Source: Jhaorihella thermophila (GTDB lineage Bacteria > Pseudomonadota > Alphaproteobacteria > Rhodobacterales > Rhodobacteraceae). From it: a stretch of 64,000 bases of DNA. Shown here piece after piece: positions 35,918 through 45,504 of this stretch. The DNA is taken from contig NZ_FNVD01000013.1 of assembly GCF_900108275.1 (NCBI RefSeq), forward strand, positions 1 to 64,000, written 5' to 3'. The notes under the pieces were generated by a model. The model was not told the DNA's origin. It made no database searches and worked only from the letters and a program-made list of their open reading frames with translations. Within the stretch, counting starts at the first letter, position 1. Each line of letters starts with the position of its first letter. The translations under genes and the position numbers were made by a program.

Positions 35918-38595
35918 TGGCGACGCTCAACCTGCTGGTGGCGGTGTCGTTGGCTTATGTGGCGCTGTTGTTCGGCGTGGCTTTCGCCGCCGACAGGCTG
36001 GCCGCAAAGGGCCGCAGCACCTGGCTCCGATCGCCCCTGATCTATACCCTGTCTCTGTCGATCTACTGCACCGCGTGGACATTCTACGGCGCCGTCGGCT
36101 ATGCGGCGCGATCGGGTCTGGAGTTCGTGACCATCTACCTTGGCCCGACGCTGGTCATGGTCGGCTGGTGGTGGGGACTGCGCAAGCTGGTGCGGATCGG
36201 CCGCAGCCAGCGCGTGACCTCGATCGCCGATCTGATCTCGTCCCGCTATGGCAAGTCGAACCTGCTGGCAATCTGTGTCACCGTGCTCGCCGTGCTGGGG
36301 ATCACACCTTACATATCACTTCAACTTCAGTCCATAACTCTTTCATTTTCTATATTTTTCGACGAAACCAACATGCGAGGATTCAGCGAAACCCGGCTGG
36401 TGTTGTGGATCGCCGTGGGATTGGCTGTGTTTGCCATCCTGTTCGGCACCCGCAACCTGGACGCCAATGAACGCCACCACGGGGTCGTGACGGCCGTCGC
36501 GCTCGAGGCAGTGGTCAAGCTGGTGGCGCTGCTTGCGGTCGGGATCTTCGTGGTCTGGGGTGTGGCGGGGGGCGTCGGCCCGGCGCTTGCGCGGATCGAC
36601 GCCTCGCAGATCGGGCAATGGCAGGTGAATGGCGGGCGCTGGGCGGCGATCACCTTTCTGTCGGCAGCGGCCTTCGTCTGCCTGCCGCGGATGTTTCAGG
36701 TCATGGTGGTCGAAAACGATGACGAACGCCACCTGCGCACCGCGTCCTGGGCCTTTCCGCTCTACATGCTGCTCATCAGCCTGTTCGTGGTGCCGATCGC
36801 CGCGATCGGGCTGGAGCTGATGCCGAAGGGCGCGAACCCCGACCTGTTCGTGCTGACCGTGCCTTTGTCGCAAGGTCAGGACGGGCTGGCAATGCTGTCC
36901 TTCCTCGGCGGGTTCTCTTCGGCCACCTCGATGGTCATCGTCGCCGCCATGGCGCTGTCCACGATGGTGTCGAACCACCTGGTCATGCCGATCTGGCTCA
37001 GCCGCCGGGGCAGCGGCGCCTCGGTGTCCGGCGACGTGCGCCACATCGTGCTGGTGTCGCGCCGCATCGCCATCGGCGTGATCATGGCGCTGGGCTATTT
37101 CTATTTCGAGCTTTCGGGCGGCGGCTCGGCGCTGGCCTCGATCGGGCTCATCAGCTTCACCGGCATCGCCCAGATCCTGCCGGCGCTGGTGGGCGGGCTG
37201 TTCTGGCGCGGGGCCACCCGGACCGGGGCGCTGGCGGGGCTGACGGTCGGGTTCTGCCTGTGGGTCCATACGATGCTGCTGCCGGGGATCGGCAGCGAAC
37301 TGATGCCGCCCTCGGTCTTCGAATCCGGCCCGTTCGGGATCGGCTGGCTGCGGCCGCAGGCGCTGTTCGGCATCGAAGGGCTGGACCCGACCGTGCATGC
37401 GGTGATGTGGAGCCTTGCGTTGAACGCCGCGGTGTTCAGCCTAGTGTCCCTGCTGACCTTCCCCAGCCCGCTGGAGCGGCTGCAGGGTGCGCAATTCGTC
37501 AATGTCTTCGACCATTCCGCCGGCCCGCGCGGCTGGACCGGCTCGGTGGCGCAAAGCGAAGACCTCATGATCATGTCCCAGCGGATCATGGGCGGGGGCG
37601 AGGCTCAGGCATTCTTTCGCGAGGAGGCGGCGCGCCAGGGCATCCATGCCGGTCTGCCCGAACCGACCCCGGCCTTTCTTGAGCGTCTCGAACGCAAGCT
37701 GGCCGGCTCGGTCGGCGCGGCCACGGCCCATGCCATGATCGGCCAGATCGTGGGCGGGTCGTCGGTATCGGTCGAGGATCTTCTGGCGGTGGCCGACGAA
37801 TCCGCGCAGCTGATGGAATATTCCAGCCGGCTCGAGGCGAAATCGGCCGAACTGACCCGCACCGCCGCCAAGCTGCGCGATGCCAACGAAAAGCTCTTGC
37901 AGATCTCGCAGCAGAAGGACGCGTTTCTCAGCCAGGTCAGCCACGAATTGCGCACGCCGATGACCTCGATCCGCGCATTTTCCGAGATCCTGCGCGACAC
38001 CGAGGGGCTGGCCGCCGAGGAGCAGACCCGCTATGCCGCCATCATCCACGACGAGGCGCTTCGCCTGACCCGGTTGCTGGATGATTTGCTCGACCTGAGC
38101 GTGCTGGAAAACGGCGAGGTGTCGCTGAATCTCGGCACCGGAACGCTGGCCGAGGTGCTGGACCGGGCCATCTCGACGGCGTTGTCGGGCCTGGAGCGGC
38201 CGATCGAGATCCGCCGCAGGCGGTCGGCCGAAAACATCGTCCTGCACACCGATCTGGACCGGCTGGCACAGGTGTTCATCAACCTCATTTCCAACGCCCA
38301 GAAATACTGCGATGCGCCACGGCCCGAACTGGTGATCGCGGTGCATGACCTGAAGGGGCGGATCGCGGTGGACTTCATCGACAACGGCAGCGGCGTTCCG
38401 CCCGAGGCGCAGAAGATGGTGTTCGAGAAATTCGCCCGCGTCGTCCATGACAAGGCCGGCGGCGCGGGGCTGGGGCTGGCGATCTGCCGCGAAATCATGA
38501 ACCGGCTGGACGGAGAGATCGTCTATCTGGCCGACCGGACCGGCGGCGCATTCCGGGTAATCCTTCCGGCTGCGGCGGAAATGGCGGCGCAATAG
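35917..38595 (+). CDS. Sodium/solute-symporter-fused sensor histidine kinase
   Basis: This is an 892-residue fusion. Residues about 1-520 form an SSS (SLC5) transporter-like domain with some 13 membrane segments (FYGAVGYAARSGLEFV; ITPYISLQLQSI). A linker helix is followed by HisKA, with His676 in SHELRTPMTSIRAFSEIL, and HATPase (NLISNAQKYCDA, DFIDNGSGVPP, GAGLGLAI). The same layout is known from CrbS and related acetate-responsive kinases, where the transporter domain senses or moves the solute. Partners are the receiver-only regulator and the ScfR-like factor upstream. An unusually A/T-rich stretch lies at 36308-36360. Confidence 0.9.
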   Translation: MATLNLLVAVSLAYVALLFGVAFAADRLAAKGRSTWLRSPLIYTLSLSIYCTAWTFYGAVGYAARSGLEFVTIYLGPTLVMVGWWWGLRKLVRIGRSQRVTSIADLISSRYGKSNLLAICVTVLAVLGITPYISLQLQSITLSFSIFFDETNMRGFSETRLVLWIAVGLAVFAILFGTRNLDANERHHGVVTAVALEAVVKLVALLAVGIFVVWGVAGGVGPALARIDASQIGQWQVNGGRWAAITFLSAAAFVCLPRMFQVMVVENDDERHLRTASWAFPLYMLLISLFVVPIAAIGLELMPKGANPDLFVLTVPLSQGQDGLAMLSFLGGFSSATSMVIVAAMALSTMVSNHLVMPIWLSRRGSGASVSGDVRHIVLVSRRIAIGVIMALGYFYFELSGGGSALASIGLISFTGIAQILPALVGGLFWRGATRTGALAGLTVGFCLWVHTMLLPGIGSELMPPSVFESGPFGIGWLRPQALFGIEGLDPTVHAVMWSLALNAAVFSLVSLLTFPSPLERLQGAQFVNVFDHSAGPRGWTGSVAQSEDLMIMSQRIMGGGEAQAFFREEAARQGIHAGLPEPTPAFLERLERKLAGSVGAATAHAMIGQIVGGSSVSVEDLLAVADESAQLMEYSSRLEAKSAELTRTAAKLRDANEKLLQISQQKDAFLSQVSHELRTPMTSIRAFSEILRDTEGLAAEEQTRYAAIIHDEALRLTRLLDDLLDLSVLENGEVSLNLGTGTLAEVLDRAISTALSGLERPIEIRRRRSAENIVLHTDLDRLAQVFINLISNAQKYCDAPRPELVIAVHDLKGRIAVDFIDNGSGVPPEAQKMVFEKFARVVHDKAGGAGLGLAICREIMNRLDGEIVYLADRTGGAFRVILPAAAEMAAQ

Positions 38596-38637
38596 GCCGC
38601 GTCAACTTCTCGGCAACCATTCCTGCGCTAGGAGTGC

Positions 38638-39798
38638 ATGGGCAGGAACCGCAACGGCAGGGCGAAGGGAATGACAGCGGCGAAGGCTTCGGAATCGGTG
38701 CTCGCACGCAAGCTCGCGGCAGGGGGCGGGACGCAACGGGCGGCCCGGTCGCTGCTGCGCGTGCTGCGCCTGGCCGTGGCCCGCACGGCCGCGGACGAGG
38801 TCGGCGCCCCGGCCGCCGTGATCGGCGCCACAGAATACCGGGGCGCGCTAGACGAGCTTTCCGAAAACCTGCCCGAAACCGGGATGCCGGTTCTGCTGGC
38901 GGGCGACGACGGCCGGTTGGGCGGCGCCATCGTTGACGGGCAGCTCGTCTCGGCGCTGGTGCAGCAACTGACCACCGGCCAGATCCTTGCACCGTGGCCC
39001 GACAGCCGCCGCTTCACCCCCACCGACGCCGCGCTGATCGCGCCGTTTCTGGACGGGATCCTCGCCCGGCTTGTCGATCTGGTCGAGCAGGCCGAAGACC
39101 GCGATTGCGTGGCCGGGCTGCGGTGTGCCGGCATGACCGAAGACCCCGGCGGCCTGTTGCTCGCGCTCGAGGACGGCGCGTTCCGCGTTCTCGAACTCTC
39201 TCTGGACATCGGCGGAGGCGCGAGACAGGGCGGACTGGTGCTTGTGCTGTCCGAACCGGCCGGCGGGGCCGAAAGCGGCACCGCGCCGCCGCCGCACTCG
39301 CACGGGATGGAACGGAATTTCGGCGCGATCCGGGCCGAACTGACGGCCGTGATCGAACGGCTTCGGCTACCGCTTGCGCAGCTGGCGCGGATGCAACCGG
39401 GGGAATTGCTGCCGCTGGCGCGCGGCCGTCTGAACCAGACCGAACTGGTGGCGCTGGACGGGCGGGTGATCGCCACGGGCAAGCTGGGTCAGGCGGGGGG
39501 ATTGCGGGCGATCCGGCTACGGCTGGCACCGGGGGGCGAGGCGGCGGCGCCGCCGGATCTCCCCGCGCGTTTCGTCGAACATCCCGGCCCGGACGAGGCC
39601 GAGCCGCAGACGCCCGCGCCGGCCGAAACCGGACCCGCGCCCGCGCCCGCGCCGCAGGAGCCCGTAGACGAAGACGGCTACCACGACCGCCTGTCGCAGA
39701 TGACCCCCGATCAGGCGCTGGCCGAAATCTCCTCGCTGGCGGGATTGCCGGAGGCGGATTCCGCGCCCGCGAAGACCGGGACGGACGATGCGTCGTGA
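38638..39798 (+). CDS. FliM/FliN-like flagellar motor switch protein
   Basis: This is a 386-residue protein. The N-terminal two thirds are FliM-middle-domain-like but divergent, and the SpoA (FliN-type) domain spans about 230-310: IRAELTAVIERLRLPLAQL…VALDGRVIATGKLGQ. A Pro/Ala-rich acidic tail follows. ATG 38638 has AGGAG five bases upstream; a second ATG at 38671 is possible. It would sit in the rotor C-ring with FliG. It is isolated from other flagellar genes, as is the FliG 25 kb away. Confidence 0.75.
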   Translation: MGRNRNGRAKGMTAAKASESVLARKLAAGGGTQRAARSLLRVLRLAVARTAADEVGAPAAVIGATEYRGALDELSENLPETGMPVLLAGDDGRLGGAIVDGQLVSALVQQLTTGQILAPWPDSRRFTPTDAALIAPFLDGILARLVDLVEQAEDRDCVAGLRCAGMTEDPGGLLLALEDGAFRVLELSLDIGGGARQGGLVLVLSEPAGGAESGTAPPPHSHGMERNFGAIRAELTAVIERLRLPLAQLARMQPGELLPLARGRLNQTELVALDGRVIATGKLGQAGGLRAIRLRLAPGGEAAAPPDLPARFVEHPGPDEAEPQTPAPAETGPAPAPAPQEPVDEDGYHDRLSQMTPDQALAEISSLAGLPEADSAPAKTGTDDAS

Positions 39799-39818
39799 CG
39801 CCTGGGACCGCCGCCGTT

Positions 39819-40250
39819 TCAGACGGGATTCAGCGCGACCTGCTGAAACAGCGGCAAATAGCTGTCCAGATTGTACCCGGCGGCGCGGGTCGCTGCCATG
39901 ACGTCCTCGACGCTGCGCGGGCCGATCTGCCCCATCGCCCAGATCACCGAGGACCGCGTGCCGGACCGGCAATAGGCCAGAACCTTTTCGCCGCCGTTCT
40001 GGACCAGTTCGCGGTGCAAAACCGCGTTTTCGGGCGTGAGCGTCTGGTGCACCAGTTCCAGCACCTCAAAGCGCAGCCCCGCGGCCTCGGCCGCCGCGCG
40101 CATCGCTGCTGCCTGCAGGTCCGGCGTCACCTCGGCATCGGGCCGGTTGCAGATCACCGACGTGAACCCCGCTTGCGCGAGCACGGGCATGTCCGCGGGC
40201 GCGATCTGAGGCGAGACGAAATAGTTCGGGGCAAGCTGTCGAAGATCCAT
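39819..40250 (-). CDS. DUF442 / TIGR01244 sulfurtransferase-phosphatase fold protein
   Basis: This is a 143-residue protein of the family found as the first domain of Blh (beta-lactamase hydrolase-like) proteins. YCRSGTRS is a CX5R loop in a dual-specificity-phosphatase/rhodanese-like setting. Family members take part in hydrogen sulfide detoxification as sulfurtransferases. The next gene on the same strand is a metallo-beta-lactamase of the persulfide dioxygenase type, so the two halves of Blh are present as separate genes. Confidence 0.82.
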   Translation of the reverse strand: MDLRQLAPNYFVSPQIAPADMPVLAQAGFTSVICNRPDAEVTPDLQAAAMRAAAEAAGLRFEVLELVHQTLTPENAVLHRELVQNGGEKVLAYCRSGTRSSVIWAMGQIGPRSVEDVMAATRAAGYNLDSYLPLFQQVALNPV

Positions 40251-40305
40251 GCCTCACGTCCTAACCGCGCATCCGACGGCTGTCCAGTGCGGCTCCGCGC
40301 CGCAA

Positions 40306-41169
40306 TCAGAGCACGTTGATCGGCAGCTTGAGGAACACCTTGCCATCCGGTTCCGGCGGCGGGAAATGGCCCGCGCGCATGTTCACCTGCAACGACGGAA
40401 CGATCAGCCGCGGCATGCCCAGCGTGGCATCGCGTTCGTTGCGCATCCGGACGAACTCTTCCTTGCTGCGGCCGTGCCCGATATGCACGTTGCGCTCCTT
40501 TTCCTCGGCCACGGTGGTTTCCCACGCGTACTCGTCGCGCCCCGGCGCCTTGTAGTCGTGACCGACGAATATACGCGTCTCGTCCGGCAGCGACAGGATC
40601 TTCTGGATCGAGTCATAGAGCACCTCGGAAGATCCACCGGGAAAGTCGCAGCGGGCGGTGCCGAAATCCGGCATGAACAGCGTGTCGCCGACAAAGGCAG
40701 CATCGCCGATCACATAGGTGAGACACGCCGGCGTATGCCCCGGCGTGTGCAGCACGTCGCCGCGCAGCTGGCCGATGTGGAAACTGTCGCCTTCGCGGAA
40801 CAGCGCGTCGAACTGGCTGCCGTCGCGCTGGAACTCGGTGCCTTCGTTGAACACCTTGCCAAAGGTTTCCTGAACCACCGTGATCCGGTCGCCGATGCCG
40901 ATGCGCCCGCCCACCTTTTCCTGCAGATAGGGCGCGGCGGACAGATGGTCGGCGTGAACATGGGTTTCCAGGATCCATTCGACGGTCAGCCCTTCGGACC
41001 GGACATGGTCGATGATCCGATCCGCCGAATGCGTCGCAGTCCGCCCCGCGGCGTGGTCGAAATCCAGCACGCTGTCGATGATCGCACAGGCCCGCCCCTG
41101 CGGTTCGCGCACGACATAGGAAACCGTGTTGGTTTCTTCGTCGAAAAAGGCTGTCACATCCGGCTTCAT
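40306..41169 (-). CDS. Metallo-beta-lactamase fold protein, persulfide dioxygenase-like
   Basis: This is a 287-residue protein. THVHADHLSA is the HxHxDH metal motif, HTPGHTPAC the next His and MPDFGTARCDFPGGS the Asp-containing block of ETHE1/Blh-type persulfide dioxygenases. Such enzymes oxidise glutathione persulfide to sulfite in sulfide detoxification. It is followed 55 bp later by the DUF442 partner gene. No BigR-type repressor is adjacent. Confidence 0.85.
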   Translation of the reverse strand: MKPDVTAFFDEETNTVSYVVREPQGRACAIIDSVLDFDHAAGRTATHSADRIIDHVRSEGLTVEWILETHVHADHLSAAPYLQEKVGGRIGIGDRITVVQETFGKVFNEGTEFQRDGSQFDALFREGDSFHIGQLRGDVLHTPGHTPACLTYVIGDAAFVGDTLFMPDFGTARCDFPGGSSEVLYDSIQKILSLPDETRIFVGHDYKAPGRDEYAWETTVAEEKERNVHIGHGRSKEEFVRMRNERDATLGMPRLIVPSLQVNMRAGHFPPPEPDGKVFLKLPINVL

Positions 41170-41439
41170 CGAAATTCTCCATTGCAGTCGCGCCCCTTCA
41201 AATTAGCTGTTTGGAATGTGTTTTCAAGGCGCGTCTCTCGGCGATCCGCATCCGCCCGTGCGCTGGGAATTGACCTCGGTCAATGCGGCTGGTGGCGAAA
41301 CCGTGCAGAATTCGAGTGAATCCGGCATGATCCTGACAGCCCGAAGGGGATTGCCCGGCGTGGCGGATCCCGGCGCGCCGTCTGCACAGCGTCATGACCG
41401 GGCCGGGGCGGAGACGGTACCGGAAAGAGGAGGAGTGCC

Positions 41440-41655
41440 ATGACCGAACGGAACCTGCTGGATACGGCTCTGCGGCTGGAGCGGGAAATCCTTGACGCGG
41501 AACCCGACCGGCGCCTTGCGATGCAACCTGAATTTTCGCGCGTGCTCGACCGGCTCCGCATGGAGCGGGTGGAGATTCCCCGGCGGCTCTTGCAGCTCGA
41601 GGCTGAGCTTGCCGACGAGGCGATCGAGGCCAGGTTCGACAACCTGCCGCTCTGA
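41440..41655 (+). CDS. Small helical protein of unknown function
   Basis: This is a 71-residue, highly charged protein that is helical throughout (LLDTALRLEREILDAEPDRR; IPRRLLQLEAELADEAIEAR). GAGGAG lies a few bases before ATG 41440, so translation is well supported. There is no signal peptide or motif. It is convergent with the small membrane protein gene downstream. I do not recognise the family. Confidence 0.6.
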   Translation: MTERNLLDTALRLEREILDAEPDRRLAMQPEFSRVLDRLRMERVEIPRRLLQLEAELADEAIEARFDNLPL

Positions 41656-41695
41656 ACTGCCGGCCCCGGCCGCCCTCTGGTTCGGCCTGCCCGGC

Positions 41696-41914
41696 TCAGC
41701 TCAGGATGATGCCGACTACCACGAGCATCAGACCGATTGCCGACAGGAACAGCGACCCGAGATTGAGCGGCAACAGCGCCATCAGGGCCTGTTTCAGGTC
41801 TTCATCGGCCAGATTCTGCCGGCGCACGCGGTTGGCGCGGATGACGCACCAGATCAGGCCGACAAGCCCCAGCAGGGTGACGGCGGTGCCCGCCCAGATC
41901 ATGATCTCGAACAT
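41696..41914 (-). CDS. Small two-helix membrane protein
   Basis: This is a 72-residue protein with two membrane helices ([21 protein letters not shown] and [21 protein letters not shown]) linked by a charged loop ([17 protein letters not shown]). ATG 41914 has GGAGA six bases upstream and is preferred over GTG 41926. No family name is recognised. Confidence 0.65.
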   Translation of the reverse strand: MFEIMIWAGTAVTLLGLVGLIWCVIRANRVRRQNLADEDLKQALMALLPLNLGSLFLSAIGLMLVVVGIILS

Positions 41915-42111
41915 CCGTGTCTCCACTGGTCAGAATCCTTTCGGCCCGGCGTCCTTGCCGAGGGCATCCGTGCGCGGGCTCTAGCCGATCGGCGCCCCCC
42001 GCACAAGGCCGCTGCGGCGCGCCCCGCGCCGATCCCGTCTTGCAGCCGCACCGGCACCCTTGTATCCCGTGGCTTCACGTCACCACCCTAGCAGCCAGAC
42101 GGAGCCTGTCC

Positions 42112-42369
42112 ATGGACGAACATTCCACCGATGCGACCTATCGTGTGACCGCTGACGAACTGCGCAGCTTCATCGAGCGCATCGAACGGCTGGAGGCCGA
42201 GAAGAAGGACATCGCCGATCAGCAGAAGGAGGTGATGGCCGAGGCCAAGGCGCGCGGCTATGATACCAAGGTGATGCGCAAGATCATCGCCCTGCGCAAG
42301 CGCGACAAGGACGAAATCGCCGAGGAAGAGGCGGTGCTGGAGCTCTACAAGGAAGCCCTGGGCATGTAG
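42112..42369 (+). CDS. gapR: GapR-type nucleoid-associated protein (DUF2312/UPF0335)
   Basis: This is an 85-residue all-helical protein. [20 protein letters not shown] and [19 protein letters not shown] are the conserved blocks of DUF2312. Caulobacter GapR is an essential DNA-clamp protein that binds overtwisted A/T-rich DNA ahead of polymerases and stimulates topoisomerases. ATG 42112 gives the family length. A strong terminator follows. Confidence 0.93.
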   Translation: MDEHSTDATYRVTADELRSFIERIERLEAEKKDIADQQKEVMAEAKARGYDTKVMRKIIALRKRDKDEIAEEEAVLELYKEALGM

Positions 42370-42413
42370 CCGGGCCTCCTGTCGCCCGGCGGATTCGCCC
42401 CGCTGACCCCATC

Positions 42414-42446
42414 GGGCCGCGTCGGACGCCACGCGGCCCTTTGTTT
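42414..42446 (+). terminator. Terminator after gapR
   Basis: A 9-bp stem, GGGCCGCGT (42414-42422) with ACGCGGCCC (42431-42439), is followed by TTTGTTTT. It lies 45 bp after the gapR stop and separates it from the Mrp operon. Confidence 0.85.
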
Positions 42447-42641
42447 TGACCTGAGGGGGGCCCGCAGCTCCGCGCAGCCCGATCGGCCGCACATTGCCAC
42501 ATCCCGCGCCGCCCCCGCAGGCGCGGCGTTGTCCGAGAATCGCCCGATATGGCAGGAATCGGGGCGCAAGGGCTGGACAGCGGGAAAAATATCCTTACCC
42601 ACATGGGCAAGTTTCGGATCGAACGGACTGGAGGGATCCCC

Positions 42642-45503
42642 TTGTCGCTGTTCCTGATCGTCGCCCTGCCCTTTCTGGGGTCGGTATTGCCTGCGCTGCT
42701 GATCCGCGCGGGGCGCAATTCGGCCTATCTGTCCACCGCCGCCGTGACCCTGCTGGCGCTGGTGGGACTGCTCCTCAACGCCCCGGCCGTGATGCGGGGC
42801 GAAACCGTCACGGCGCGGCTCGACTGGCTGCCGGGTCTGGGGCTGAACGCGAATTTCTTTCTCGACGGGCTGGGCCTGCTGTTTGCGGGGCTGATCCTGG
42901 GCATCGGCCTTCTCATCATCATCTATGCGCGTTTCTATCTCTCGCGCGAGGACCCGATGGGCCAGTTCTACAGCTATCTGCTGCTGTTTCAGGGCGCGAT
43001 GGTGGGCATCGTCCTGTCCGACAACGTCCTGCTTCTGCTAATCTTCTGGGAGCTGACGTCGCTGTCGTCCTTTCTGCTGATCGGCTATTGGCGCCACCTG
43101 CCCGAAGGCCGGCAGGGCGCGCGGATGGCGCTGGCGGTGACTGGCGCGGGCGGGCTTGCGATGATCGCGGGAATGCTGCTCCTGGGCCATGTCGCGGGCA
43201 GCTATGACCTGACCGCGATCCTTGACCAGCGCGAGGCGATCCAGGCCTCGCCGCTCTATCTGCCGGCGCTGGTGCTGATCCTGCTGGGATGTTTCACCAA
43301 GTCGGCACAGTTCCCGTTCCATTTCTGGCTGCCGCACGCGATGGCGGCGCCGACGCCGGTTTCGGCCTATCTGCACTCGGCCACGATGGTGAAGGCCGGG
43401 CTGTTCCTGATGGCGCGGATGTGGCCGGTGCTGTCGGGCACGGAGGCGTGGTTCTACCTGGTCGGCACCACCGGCCTGCTGACCATGCTGATCGGGGCGG
43501 TGATCGCGCTGTTCAAGGACGATCTCAAGGCGCTTTTGGCGTTTTCGACGGTCAGCCACCTGGGACTCATCACCATGCTGCTGGGCTTTGGCACCAAGGC
43601 CGCGGCGATCGGCGCGGTGTTCCACATCATCAACCACGCCACCTTCAAGGCGGCGCTGTTCATGACCGCCGGCATCGTCGATCACGCCGCGCATACCCGC
43701 GACATCAAGCGGCTGGGGGGCCTGCGCAAGCTGATGCCGACGACCTTCACGCTGGCCACGGTCGCGGCGCTGTCGATGGCGGGTATCCCGCCGCTCAACG
43801 GTTTTCTCAGCAAGGAGATGATGCTGGAGGAAGCCGCGCATACCGTCTGGGCCGATTATGGCTGGCTGGTGCCCACGCTGGCGACGCTCGCGGCGCTGTT
43901 TTCGGCTGCCTATTCGTTTCGCTATGTGGCCCATGTGTTCCTGGGGCCGGTGCGCGACGACTATCCCACCGAGCCGCACGACCCCGGCGCGGGCATGTGG
44001 ATGCCGCCGGCACTGTTGACGCTGCTGGTGGTGCTGATCGGCCTGTTCCCGATGGCGATGGCCTCGACCCTGGTCGAGACCGCCGCCGGCGCGGTGACCG
44101 GCGGGCAGGTGCAGCAGGTCCATCTCAAGCTCTGGCACGGGATGACGCCGGCACTGGTGATGTCGATCATCGCCATTGCCGGCGGCGTCGTCCTGCTGGG
44201 CGCGCATGGCTGGCTGGACCGCGTCTGGAACGCGATGCCAAGGCCCGAGGCCAAGGAGATCTTCGACGCGCTGGTGGGCGCGGCCACGCGGGCAAGCCGC
44301 GCCGTGACCGATACGCTGCATGACGGGTCGATGACCCGCTATGGCGCGATCCTGCTGGCCTTTGTTCTGGCGCTCACGGGATATGCTTGGTTCAGCGGCA
44401 CCCTCGCCGCACCGACCCGCCGGACGATGGAGATCGCGATCATTCCCTTGCTGGGCTGGATCGGCGTGATCCTGGCGACCGCGCTGGTGGTGATCTTCCA
44501 CCGCAACCGGCTGGTGACGCTGGTGCTGATCGGCGTGGTCGGGCTGGTGGTGTCGCTGGCCTTCACCTATCTGTCGGCGCCCGATCTGGCGCTGACCCAG
44601 ATCTCGGTCGAGGTGGTGACGGTGGTGCTGATGCTGCTGGCGCTGAACTTCCTGCCGCGCGAGACGCCGCTGGAAAGTTCGCCCATGCGGCGGATGCGCG
44701 ACGCGGCCCTTTCGATTGCGGCCGGTCTGGGCGTCGGCGGGCTGATCTATGCGCTGATGGTGCGAGACTTCGCCTTCCCCACCATTTCCGACTATCACCT
44801 GGCCAATTCCTATTCCGGCGGCGGCGGCACCAACGTGGTGAACGTGATCCTGGTCGATTTCAGGGGCTACGATACCTTCGGCGAGATCACCGTGCTGGGC
44901 ATCGCCGCGATCGTGATCTTCGCGGTCACCCGAGCGGTGCTGAACAGCCCGGTGCGCGCCTACCTGCTGAACCGCAAACCGTCCGAGCCGCAATCGGGTG
45001 ACGCCCACCCGATGATCATGGTGGTTGCGACGCGGATGATGATGCCCGTGGCGCTGATGGTGGCGACCTATATCTTCCTGCGCGGCCACAACCTGCCCGG
45101 AGGCGGCTTCATCGCCGGGCTGATCGCCGCCATCGCCCTGGTGATGCAATACATGGCCTCGGGCTTTTCCTGGGCGGCCGAGCGGCTGCGGTTCCCCTAT
45201 TCGGCGCTGATCGGGTCGGGGGTGCTGGTGGCGGCGGCGACCGGGATCGGATCCTGGCTGGCGGGCAAGCCGTTCCTGACCAGCGCCTTCGGCTATTTCC
45301 ACTTCCCGCCGCTGGAAAAGTTCGAACTGGCCACCGCAATGCTGTTCGACCTGGGCGTGTTCCTGGCCGTGGTGGGCGCGGTGCTGCTGGCGCTGGAGAG
45401 CCTGGCGCGCTTTGCCTGGCGGCCGGGCATCGCAAGCGAATTCCCGATGGACATCAACCCGGCCCGCGAAGTCGAGGAAACCACCGCAGAGGAGGCGCGC
45501 TGA
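42642..45503 (+). CDS. mrpA: Mrp Na+/H+ antiporter subunit A fused to subunit B
   Basis: This is a 953-residue membrane protein homologous to complex I NuoL. It has about 14 helices in the antiporter core (KSAQFPFHFWLPHAM; the DDLKALLAFSTVSHLGLI block) and the MrpA C-terminal extension. The last about 200 residues are MrpB-like (MVVATRMMMPVALMVATY; PGGGFIAGLIAAIALVMQY), so no separate mrpB exists. I chose TTG 42642 because GGAGGG lies six bases upstream and the product then begins SLFLIVALPF like other MrpA; ATG 42603 is the alternative. The complex exports Na+ in exchange for H+ for pH and salt homeostasis. Confidence 0.93.
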   Translation: MSLFLIVALPFLGSVLPALLIRAGRNSAYLSTAAVTLLALVGLLLNAPAVMRGETVTARLDWLPGLGLNANFFLDGLGLLFAGLILGIGLLIIIYARFYLSREDPMGQFYSYLLLFQGAMVGIVLSDNVLLLLIFWELTSLSSFLLIGYWRHLPEGRQGARMALAVTGAGGLAMIAGMLLLGHVAGSYDLTAILDQREAIQASPLYLPALVLILLGCFTKSAQFPFHFWLPHAMAAPTPVSAYLHSATMVKAGLFLMARMWPVLSGTEAWFYLVGTTGLLTMLIGAVIALFKDDLKALLAFSTVSHLGLITMLLGFGTKAAAIGAVFHIINHATFKAALFMTAGIVDHAAHTRDIKRLGGLRKLMPTTFTLATVAALSMAGIPPLNGFLSKEMMLEEAAHTVWADYGWLVPTLATLAALFSAAYSFRYVAHVFLGPVRDDYPTEPHDPGAGMWMPPALLTLLVVLIGLFPMAMASTLVETAAGAVTGGQVQQVHLKLWHGMTPALVMSIIAIAGGVVLLGAHGWLDRVWNAMPRPEAKEIFDALVGAATRASRAVTDTLHDGSMTRYGAILLAFVLALTGYAWFSGTLAAPTRRTMEIAIIPLLGWIGVILATALVVIFHRNRLVTLVLIGVVGLVVSLAFTYLSAPDLALTQISVEVVTVVLMLLALNFLPRETPLESSPMRRMRDAALSIAAGLGVGGLIYALMVRDFAFPTISDYHLANSYSGGGGTNVVNVILVDFRGYDTFGEITVLGIAAIVIFAVTRAVLNSPVRAYLLNRKPSEPQSGDAHPMIMVVATRMMMPVALMVATYIFLRGHNLPGGGFIAGLIAAIALVMQYMASGFSWAAERLRFPYSALIGSGVLVAAATGIGSWLAGKPFLTSAFGYFHFPPLEKFELATAMLFDLGVFLAVVGAVLLALESLARFAWRPGIASEFPMDINPAREVEETTAEEAR

Positions 45504-45504
45504 G

